The translations under genes and the position numbers were made by a program. The notes beneath the pieces are model-generated. The model saw only the letters and a program-made list of their open reading frames with translations. It was not told where the DNA came from and did no database searches. A stretch of DNA of 64,000 nucleotides. Origin: Sphingobacterium sp. CZ-2 (GTDB lineage: Bacteria; Bacteroidota; Bacteroidia; Sphingobacteriales; Sphingobacteriaceae). Positions 9,437 through 16,015 of the stretch are shown piece after piece; within the stretch, counting starts at the first letter, position 1, and each line of letters opens with the position of its first letter. Location of the stretch: positions 1,860,001-1,924,000 of the forward strand of contig NZ_CP038159.1 of the NCBI RefSeq assembly GCF_004526235.1, read 5' to 3'.

Positions 9437-9550
9437 ATGGGGCCTTGTAGGTTTGAGATTGTAATGTTAAGATTGCTTCGTCGTGCCTCCTCGCAATGAC
9501 GGGTAACCTCCCTACGACGACGGGTTGCCTCCTTGCAATGACGGGGAGTC
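9358..9550. repeat. Composite palindromic repeat, site 1 (A-A' plus B' units)
   Basis: A near-perfect A/A' hairpin (9358-9430) is followed by B-type units in minus orientation: 9473-9500 (attgcttcgtcgtgcctcct then cgcaatgac) and two degenerate copies ending at about 9545. The site lies between the convergent genes metG and brnQ and runs into the brnQ coding region. Related copies are near 24.6, 44.2 and 53.3 kb. Confidence 0.85.
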
Positions 9551-10843
9551 GCTATCAGCTGAATTTCCTAAGCCTGCTATCAAGATCCCAATCACAAAAC
9601 CGATCAAAGAAGGGACAACCCAGCCCAGATCATACGCAAAAAACGGGATATGATTCAATTTATCGATTATCCCATCTCCCAAGAGGTTAAATTGCTTCAG
9701 CAAACCAATTACAGCCATCAACGTTGATGCCGCCAATGCCAACCTATAAGGCAATTTACTCTTCACAAAAGCTCCAAAAAACACATAATAAATTACCAGT
9801 GTAATCACAATTGGATACACAAAACTCAATATCGGATAGGCAAAACTGATGATATTATCCACGCCGGTAATAGACAGGACACAGGAAACCACACAACATA
9901 TGGTCACCAACAATTTATAGCCCAATTTATTTCCTGTTAATTCGGAAAAGAAGGTTCCGATGGCCGAGGTTAAGGCAATAGCAGTGGTCAAACAGGCCAG
10001 GGCAATACTAATCGCAATGGCAATGGTGCCATAATCGCCCAATATCGACCTAGAAATATAGATCAGTAATTCAGAGCGTTTGATGCCCGGATCCGAAATC
10101 CCAGAGGTCGCACCCAAGTAGATCAATCCACCATAGATAATGAACAGGCAAACAGCTGCCAAAGCACCTGCAGCAATCACCACATAATTCTTCGATTTAA
10201 TATCCTTATAACCTTTTGCCTTAGAAGCCATGATTATTATTCCTGCAAAGATCACAGACGCCAATACATCCAAGGTCTGGTAACCATCAATAAAACCTAG
10301 GGTAAACGACTCGGCAGTGCTCAATGCCGAAGTGCTGTAATCCGCTATTGGATTCATAACACCAACTACAATCAAACCTATTAACAAAACCAATAACAAA
10401 GGCGTCAGGAAATTCCCGATGATATCAACCACTTTTGAGGGAGCAATGGTCAATAGCCATGTTACGGCAAAAAAAGCGATGGAAGTCCAGATGGGTTGTG
10501 CATTCGGAAAGGAGGGGAGTACCCCTACTTCAAAAGTAGTGGCGGCAGTTCTTGGAATAGCGATCATAGGACCAATACATAACATGATGATTGATCCGAG
10601 GATAGGAGCCAAGTTCTTATGCACCCGTCCACCGAGGTCATTAAAATCTTCACCGGAATTTACGATGGAAAGGATTCCAAAAAAAGGCAATAATATCCCG
10701 GTCAAACCAAAGGCTAATATCGTTATCCCAACATGATCTCCGATCTGAAGCCCGATATAGGGAGGCAAAAGTAAATTTCCGGCGCCAAAAAACATGGCAA
10801 ATAAGGCAAAACCAATGGTGATAATGTCTCTAGTTCTTTTCAA
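9512..10843 (-). CDS. brnQ: Branched-chain amino acid carrier (BrnQ/LIVCS family)
   Basis: A Na+- or H+-coupled importer of Leu, Ile and Val in the inner membrane. The 443 residues form about 12 hydrophobic helices; the N-terminus GFALFAMFFGAGNLLLPPYIG is diagnostic of the family. The start codon is TTG (complement of 10841-10843); no ATG is near. The last 11 codons (SPSLQGGNPSS) and the stop are encoded by a degenerate copy of the dispersed repeat, so the native C-terminus has been replaced or extended. The gene lies 43 bp downstream of folP on the same strand, so cotranscription is likely. Confidence 0.93.
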   Translation of the reverse strand: MKRTRDIITIGFALFAMFFGAGNLLLPPYIGLQIGDHVGITILAFGLTGILLPFFGILSIVNSGEDFNDLGGRVHKNLAPILGSIIMLCIGPMIAIPRTAATTFEVGVLPSFPNAQPIWTSIAFFAVTWLLTIAPSKVVDIIGNFLTPLLLVLLIGLIVVGVMNPIADYSTSALSTAESFTLGFIDGYQTLDVLASVIFAGIIIMASKAKGYKDIKSKNYVVIAAGALAAVCLFIIYGGLIYLGATSGISDPGIKRSELLIYISRSILGDYGTIAIAISIALACLTTAIALTSAIGTFFSELTGNKLGYKLLVTICCVVSCVLSITGVDNIISFAYPILSFVYPIVITLVIYYVFFGAFVKSKLPYRLALAASTLMAVIGLLKQFNLLGDGIIDKLNHIPFFAYDLGWVVPSLIGFVIGILIAGLGNSADSDSPSLQGGNPSS

Positions 10844-10886
10844 AATATAGGGGTTTAGTAAAAATAATCAATCAAATAAAGGTTCT

Positions 10887-11726
10887 TCAGAAAAATAAAT
10901 CAATAAGTTGTTTAGCTTCTTTCACATCGTGTACACGAAGGAGTTGAACGCCTCTTTCCAATAATAAGGTATTCAATGCGATGGTACTTGGTAATACATC
11001 CTCCGGTTTCAGGTCCAATTTTTTATAGATCATGGACTTCCTCGAAATACCACCTAAGATCGGTAAACCAAAATAATGAAGCTGGTCCACCCGCATCAAA
11101 AGTTCATAATTCTGTTCAACGGTTTTGGCAAAGCCATATCCTGGATCCAAAATAATATCTTTCACACCAAGCGCACGTAATTGAGCCACCGCATTTCCCA
11201 AATGCACTGCCACATCATTGACCACATCTTCATACGACGTTAGCTGTTGCATGGTGGAAGGTGTTCCACGCATATGCATCAAAATATAAGGGACCTGCAA
11301 TTCCGTTACGGTTTTAAACATCAAGGGATCTAAGGTCCCGCCGCCAATATCATTGATGATATGGCCTCCCGCTTGTACACTAGCTCTTGCTACTTCTGCC
11401 CGAAAGGTATCCACCGAAATAATCGCATCTGGAAATTCGCTCCTAATGCCCTCAATAACAGGGATGGCCCTGTCCATCTCTTCCTGCGCAGATATATCCT
11501 TTGCTCCAGGCCGGCTCGAATACGCACCTAGATCGATGATATCTGCACCTTCGGAAAGCAAACGCTCCGTATGTCGCAAAGCTTCATCTAAACCATTATG
11601 CTTCCCGCCATCAAAAAAAGAATCTGGCGTAACATTCAATATCCCCATGATCTTGGGCCTACTGAAATCCATCAATTGACCATTGATCTGAATCGTTTGA
11701 CAGCTAGAAGTTTGGAAAATAGACAT
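10887..11726 (-). CDS. folP: Dihydropteroate synthase
   Basis: Joins p-aminobenzoate to the pterin diphosphate in folate synthesis; it is the sulfonamide target. The 279 residues form a TIM barrel. Motifs are MGILNVTPDSFFDGG (pterin-site loop 1), GADIIDLGAYSSRPGA (loop 2), ISVDTFRAEVA, NDIGGG, LDPGYGFAKT and a late SRKSM. The length is normal. The ATG at 11726 begins MSIFQTSSCQTI. It is followed by brnQ, and a terminator hairpin separates it from the upstream DUF4920 gene. Confidence 0.96.
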   Translation of the reverse strand: MSIFQTSSCQTIQINGQLMDFSRPKIMGILNVTPDSFFDGGKHNGLDEALRHTERLLSEGADIIDLGAYSSRPGAKDISAQEEMDRAIPVIEGIRSEFPDAIISVDTFRAEVARASVQAGGHIINDIGGGTLDPLMFKTVTELQVPYILMHMRGTPSTMQQLTSYEDVVNDVAVHLGNAVAQLRALGVKDIILDPGYGFAKTVEQNYELLMRVDQLHYFGLPILGGISRKSMIYKKLDLKPEDVLPSTIALNTLLLERGVQLLRVHDVKEAKQLIDLFF

Positions 11727-11746
11727 TAATGCCGGGATTTTAAAAA

Positions 11747-11777
11747 TAAATAAGGCTGTAAATTTTCATTTACAGCC
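11747..11777 (-). terminator. Intrinsic terminator of the dapD-Sua5-DUF4920 unit
   Basis: Read on the minus strand, GGCTGTAAAT and ATTTACAGCC form a perfect 10-bp stem (11768-11777 and 11754-11763) with a GAAA loop, followed by a T-rich run. It lies between the DUF4920 stop and the folP start. Confidence 0.75.
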
Positions 11778-11798
11778 TCCAAAATAAGGTTTTTAGGT

Positions 11799-12278
11799 TT
11801 ACTTTACAACTAAAACACCATCTGCAACAACAGAGATGTCTTTACGTGGCTTAGTAATCTTCGCAATCTCTTCCTTGCTTTTTCCCATATCTTCGGCATA
11901 GTGTTTTTGCCACTCTACCGTTGTTTCTTTAACTTTTGCTTTCCCTTCAACAACTACGGTCTTTCCAACCAAGTCCTCAGGTACAAAATAAGAATAATCC
12001 GTGAAACGAACCATGATCGGCTCTTGATCGCCAGCACGTTTGATGGTCAGGAAACATCCTTTTTTCTTACATACCTGAACCACTTCGCCTTCGATCTTTC
12101 CATTGAAAGATTCGGCCTTAGCAAAGGATTGCTCTAATTGTTTTACAGAAATAGCTCCTTTTTTATCGATTTTCTTTCCGTAGTTCACACCGACTTTGGC
12201 AGGTGTAATGGCTTGTTGCGCTTGGCTGATACTGATCATCGCGAATACAGCAACAAAAATGGCTAGTAATTTTTTCAT
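11799..12278 (-). CDS. DUF4920 domain secreted protein
   Basis: A 159-residue protein with a Sec signal peptide (MKKLLAIFVAVFAMISISQAQ, cleavage after about residue 21), so it is periplasmic. The core EGEVVQVCKKKGCFLTI with two cysteines four apart, and YSYFVPEDLVGKTVVVEGKA, fits DUF4920. Its biochemical role is unknown; an OB-like fold has been suggested for similar proteins. The open frame extends 13 codons further upstream into the preceding gene; the ATG at 12278 is chosen because the signal peptide starts there. Only 1 nt separates it from the stop of the Sua5-type gene, so the two are coupled. Confidence 0.85.
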   Translation of the reverse strand: MKKLLAIFVAVFAMISISQAQQAITPAKVGVNYGKKIDKKGAISVKQLEQSFAKAESFNGKIEGEVVQVCKKKGCFLTIKRAGDQEPIMVRFTDYSYFVPEDLVGKTVVVEGKAKVKETTVEWQKHYAEDMGKSKEEIAKITKPRKDISVVADGVLVVK

Positions 12279-12279
12279 A

Positions 12280-12861
12280 TTATTTTCTAATAAATTCAAA
12301 TTTACCACTTGGATCAAGCTTCATGATGGTCGATGCTTTACCTTCCGCATGGTTGTCTTGTCCAAATTTAACAACATAATCGACAGCTTTTCTAATTTCA
12401 GGGTCAATTTCATCAAAAGTTCCTGCAGATGGTTGTCCGCTGATATTAGCCGAGGTAGAAACGATAGGCTTTCGGAACCGTTGGATCAACTGCTCACAGA
12501 AGGGATGGTTGACGATACGTATACCAATACTCCCATCTTCTGCGATCACATTTTCAGCCAGATTCTTTGCGTCAGAATAGATGATCGTCAATGGCTTATC
12601 GCTCGCCTCGATCAATTCATAAGCAACTTCCGGAACTTCTTTCACATAACTTTGCAACTGATTATCATTGGCCAACAATACAATCATGCTCTTACCCTTA
12701 TCCCTGCCCTTTAAGGCAAAGATCTTTTCTACCGCTTCCGGATTTGTAGCATCACAGCCTAAACCCCAGATCGTATCCGTAGGATATAAGATGATCCCTC
12801 CAGCTTTTAAGGTTTCTAAAGCCTGATGGAGATCCTCCCTATCGATAAATGCTCTGTTCAT
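12280..12861 (-). CDS. Threonylcarbamoyl-AMP synthase family protein (Sua5/YciO/YrdC)
   Basis: Likely makes L-threonylcarbamoyl-AMP for the t6A37 modification of ANN-decoding tRNAs. The 193 residues form a single YrdC domain. Motifs are GGIILYPTDTIWGLGCDA, KGRDKGKSMIVLL (the usual KxR nucleotide-site region), GIRIVNHPF and STSANISGQ. There is no C-terminal Sua5 domain, so it is TsaC-length, but YciO-type paralogues look alike and exact assignment needs phylogeny. It lies between dapD (7-bp gap) and DUF4920 in one operon. Confidence 0.88.
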   Translation of the reverse strand: MNRAFIDREDLHQALETLKAGGIILYPTDTIWGLGCDATNPEAVEKIFALKGRDKGKSMIVLLANDNQLQSYVKEVPEVAYELIEASDKPLTIIYSDAKNLAENVIAEDGSIGIRIVNHPFCEQLIQRFRKPIVSTSANISGQPSAGTFDEIDPEIRKAVDYVVKFGQDNHAEGKASTIMKLDPSGKFEFIRK

Positions 12862-12868
12862 GAATAAA

Positions 12869-13693
12869 TTAAACCGCTACGTTATGCTCACGTAAGGCAT
12901 CGTTCAACGAGGTTTTCTTATCTGTAGATTCTTTACGTTGTCCGATGATCAAGGCACAAGGTACCTGATATTCTCCCGCAGGGAATTTCTTGGTATAAGA
13001 ACCTGGAATCACGACTGAACGTGCAGGAACATAACCTTTATATTCTACTGGCTCAGGACCAGAAACATCAATAATCTTAGTAGATGCCGTCAATACCACG
13101 TTTGCACCCAATACTGCTTCCTCTTCCACACGGATACCTTCTACCACAATAGCTCTAGAACCAACGAACACATTGTCTTCTATGATTACTGGAGCAGCTT
13201 GAACAGGTTCTAGAACACCACCGATACCAACACCACCACTTAGATGTACGTTTTTACCGATCTGGGCACAGGAACCTACCGTAGCCCAAGTGTCCACCAT
13301 TGTCCCCTCATCTACATAAGCACCAATATTTACATAAGAAGGCATCATGATTACCCCTTTTGCCAAGAATGCACCGTATCTTGCCGAAGCACCAGGTACT
13401 ACACGAACACCAAGATCCTTGTAATTGGTTTTCAATTTCATTTTATCGTGGTAAACAAAAGGATCGTTCTTGATCTCTTTCATCGCACGGATCGGAAAAT
13501 AAAGGATTACCGCTTTTTTGATCCAATCGTTCACATGCCAACGTTCACCAACAGGCTCCGCTACACGTAAATCTCCTTCATCCAACATTTGGATCACAAA
13601 AGCGATCGCTTCAAAGTATTCTTTATATTCTAATAATTGTCTGTTTTCCCAAGCTTCTTCAACTAGTTTTTTCAGGTTGCTTATTTCTGTCAT
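12869..13693 (-). CDS. dapD: Tetrahydrodipicolinate N-succinyltransferase
   Basis: Transfers succinyl from succinyl-CoA to tetrahydrodipicolinate in the lysine and meso-diaminopimelate pathway. The 274 residues have a helical N-domain and a left-handed beta-helix built of hexapeptide repeats (for example VHLSGGVGIGGVLEP, NVFVGSRAIVVEGI, EAVLGANVVLTAS). RVVPGASARYGAF and MPSYVNIGAYVDEGTMVDTW are the conserved substrate-site segments. The frame is open 11 codons further upstream; I chose the ATG at 13693 because MTEISNLKKLVEEAWE matches the family start and a promoter box lies just upstream. It is the first gene of the unit with Sua5 and DUF4920. Confidence 0.95.
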   Translation of the reverse strand: MTEISNLKKLVEEAWENRQLLEYKEYFEAIAFVIQMLDEGDLRVAEPVGERWHVNDWIKKAVILYFPIRAMKEIKNDPFVYHDKMKLKTNYKDLGVRVVPGASARYGAFLAKGVIMMPSYVNIGAYVDEGTMVDTWATVGSCAQIGKNVHLSGGVGIGGVLEPVQAAPVIIEDNVFVGSRAIVVEGIRVEEEAVLGANVVLTASTKIIDVSGPEPVEYKGYVPARSVVIPGSYTKKFPAGEYQVPCALIIGQRKESTDKKTSLNDALREHNVAV

Positions 13694-13723
13694 AATGATT
13701 GCTGAACTTATAATAATTAGGCA

Positions 13724-13731
13724 CAAATATA
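13724..13731 (-). promoter_or_regulatory. Putative -7 box TATATTTG for dapD
   Basis: Read on the minus strand this is an exact match to TAnnTTTG, about 30 bp upstream of the dapD ATG. It gives a leader of about 25 nt and supports the start at 13693. Confidence 0.6.
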
Positions 13732-13743
13732 AGAAACTATCCC

Positions 13744-13751
13744 TATTTTTG
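13744..13751 (+). promoter_or_regulatory. Putative -7 box TATTTTTG for the S4 protein
   Basis: An exact TAnnTTTG match that ends only 5 bp before the ATG at 13757. The transcript would start at or within a few bases of the initiation codon, so it may be leaderless. It forms a divergent promoter pair with dapD. Confidence 0.5.
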
Positions 13752-13756
13752 TTATT

Positions 13757-14170
13757 ATGGCGGAAGAGAAAGAGAAATTACGAATAGATAAATATTTGTG
13801 GGCAATTCGCTTATTTAAGACCAGGAGTTTGGCTACGGAAGCCTGCAAAGCAGGACGTGTCAAATTGAAAGGGCAGAACGTAAAACCATCTGCGGTGGTG
13901 AAAGTAGGCGATCAATACAGCATACAAAAAGGAATCGAAAGAAAGGTTATCTTAGTTACCGGCCTTTTGGAGCGCAGGGTAGATGCCAAGACTGCGGTTC
14001 AATTTTACGAAGATCACACACCGGTGGAAGAAACCTATGGTTTCAAATCCGTATTCCATGCACCGGTCCTGAAAAGAGATCGAGGTACTGGGCGACCAAC
14101 CAAAAAAGACCGTCGGGAGATCGATGACCTGAAAAGTGATTGGTGGGAAAACGAAGAAGAAGATAAATAG
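13757..14170 (+). CDS. S4-domain RNA-binding protein (HslR/Hsp15-like)
   Basis: 137 residues with an N-terminal S4 domain (about residues 8-55: RIDKYLWAIRLFKTRSLAT, KAGRVKLKGQNVKPSAVVKVGD) and a basic and acidic C-terminal tail, the layout of the ribosome-associated heat shock protein Hsp15, which binds stalled 50S subunits carrying nascent chains. The ATG at 13757 is close to its promoter box. The DUF6377 regulator gene follows 14 bp downstream on the same strand. The role is inferred from the family. Confidence 0.87.
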   Translation: MAEEKEKLRIDKYLWAIRLFKTRSLATEACKAGRVKLKGQNVKPSAVVKVGDQYSIQKGIERKVILVTGLLERRVDAKTAVQFYEDHTPVEETYGFKSVFHAPVLKRDRGTGRPTKKDRREIDDLKSDWWENEEEDK

Positions 14171-14184
14171 ACAATTATTACCTG

Positions 14185-15825
14185 ATGTTATTACGAATAT
14201 TCATTTTATGGGTTATGTTATCCATGGGCAAGCTATTGTTTGCCGATGATAATGCCGTATCCGTATCTACCGATTCGGTGGAAAGGGAATTGCAGAATAC
14301 CCTTGCCCGGAAAATGGAATTTGAACGCGTTAAATTGAAGGATATCTTTCAGATCAAAGAGGCTTTGCGCAATACCAAAAGTATCAATACCCGCTATGAC
14401 CTCCATTTGAAGTTATATAAGGCTTTTCTTACCTATCAGATGGATTCGGCGATCTATTATGTCAATCAGAATCTGCAATTGGCCAATGAATTGAATGATG
14501 TATTTAAACAGAACCAATCCCATATCCAATTGGCGGGGCTTTATTCATCGGCCGGTCGGTTTATTGAATCCAATGATATCCTGAAGCAGATCCACCGGAA
14601 AGGATTAGCCGATGAATTGTTGGCCGATTATTATCGTACCTATTCCGACTTTTATTCCCATTACGGTCAGAGTACTAATTATAATCATTATTTCACCTTA
14701 AGCGAGATCTACCGGGACTCCCTATTGTCGGTTATTCCTGAAAACTCTTTGGACCATCGCTTGATTATGGCGACCAGGGATCTATTTCGCAATAACCTGG
14801 ATAGCGCAGAGTCTACTTTTCTAAAATTACTGAGTGAGTATGAAGAACCCCAACATGAAAGGGCCGTAATTGCCTATCTATTGGGGCTGGTACATAAGAT
14901 GCGCTCAAATCGCGAAAAGCAGATCTATTATTTTGGGCTTTCAGCGATTACCGACATCAAGAATTCCGTGAAGGATAATGCCTCTTTACAGAGTCTTGCT
15001 TTGGTATATTTTGAAAAAAATGATATTGATAAGGCCTATCTATTTATTCAGGAGGCCATGGAAGATGCCCTGTTCTGTAATGTGAGGTACCGAACCATTG
15101 AAAACTCCTCTTTTTATCCGATCATCAATTCGGCCTTTCAGGAAAAGGAACAAGCTAGGAAAAAACAGCTTACTACCTTCCTATATACCATCAGTATCAT
15201 GTCTGCCTTGTTGCTTTTGGTGCTGATTGTTGTTTATTTGCAGATGAAGCGTTTAAAGGAAGCTCGAAAGGATCTGAATAAAGTAAATAACGAACTCCAA
15301 TTACTGAATGCCGAGTTATTGAAGGTTAATGATGATCTTCAGGAAGCCAACCTGGTCAAGGAAGAATATATGGCGCAGTTTTTTGAACTGTGCTCCTCCT
15401 ATATTGAAAAACTGGATTATAATCGGAAAAGTATGCTCAAAAAGCTTTCCAGTAAACAATACGATGAACTGACCAAAGAATTGAAATCCCAGGATAACAT
15501 CAAAACGGAACTGGAAGACCTCTACCATCATTTTGATGTGATCTTTTTGAGTCTTTATCCAACCTTCATACAAGAGTTCAATAAACTATTGAAATCTGAG
15601 GAACAGATCATCCTCAAACCTGACGAATTGTTGAATTCCGAGCTTCGGATCTTTGCCTTGATTCGTTTGGGAATTTCTGATTCCACCAAGATTGCCCAGT
15701 TCCTCCGGTACTCCTTAAGAACGGTTTACAACTACCGCGTGAAAGTGAAAAATAAGGTCATTGGTTCCAAAGAAGACTTCGATGAACGCATCAAAGAGAT
15801 CGGAAACATGACGATTCAACCTTAA
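14185..15825 (+). CDS. DUF6377-type sensor/regulator with TPR, one membrane helix, coiled coil and HTH
   Basis: 546 residues: signal or anchor at the N-terminus, helical TPR-like repeats in the periplasm (about residues 50-310), a membrane helix (about 335-355, LYTISIMSALLLLVLIVVYL), a coiled coil (about 360-395), and a cytoplasmic C-terminus ending in an HTH-like LRYSLRTVYNYRVKVKNK. This is the layout of DUF6377 regulators, which often sit beside SusC/SusD loci in Bacteroidota. It is placed directly upstream of the GH30 PUL on the same strand, so it is the best candidate regulator of that locus. The ligand is unknown. Confidence 0.8.
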   Translation: MLLRIFILWVMLSMGKLLFADDNAVSVSTDSVERELQNTLARKMEFERVKLKDIFQIKEALRNTKSINTRYDLHLKLYKAFLTYQMDSAIYYVNQNLQLANELNDVFKQNQSHIQLAGLYSSAGRFIESNDILKQIHRKGLADELLADYYRTYSDFYSHYGQSTNYNHYFTLSEIYRDSLLSVIPENSLDHRLIMATRDLFRNNLDSAESTFLKLLSEYEEPQHERAVIAYLLGLVHKMRSNREKQIYYFGLSAITDIKNSVKDNASLQSLALVYFEKNDIDKAYLFIQEAMEDALFCNVRYRTIENSSFYPIINSAFQEKEQARKKQLTTFLYTISIMSALLLLVLIVVYLQMKRLKEARKDLNKVNNELQLLNAELLKVNDDLQEANLVKEEYMAQFFELCSSYIEKLDYNRKSMLKKLSSKQYDELTKELKSQDNIKTELEDLYHHFDVIFLSLYPTFIQEFNKLLKSEEQIILKPDELLNSELRIFALIRLGISDSTKIAQFLRYSLRTVYNYRVKVKNKVIGSKEDFDERIKEIGNMTIQP

Positions 15826-15949
15826 AATGGGTTACTTTTTTTCTCTGTAAAAACATCTATTTTGTTGACTGATAGTGGTTTTTGCTTTACTTCGTTTACT
15901 TTTTTAAAATTAGCCTTAACCATTTCGTAATATCAGCTTATTCCTTGCT

Positions 15950-15957
15950 TAACTTTG
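15950..15957 (+). promoter_or_regulatory. Putative -7 box TAACTTTG for the PUL
   Basis: An exact TAnnTTTG match 58 bp upstream of the SusC ATG in the 190-bp gap after the regulator. It would give a leader of about 50 nt. The -33 region is weak (TTTCG), which would fit activator-dependent expression; that last point is inference. Confidence 0.55.
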
Positions 15958-16015
15958 GTAACAAGGATTAAGGTTCTACCTGAATTATTTTAAATTATAA
16001 ACTAGTTATACACCC

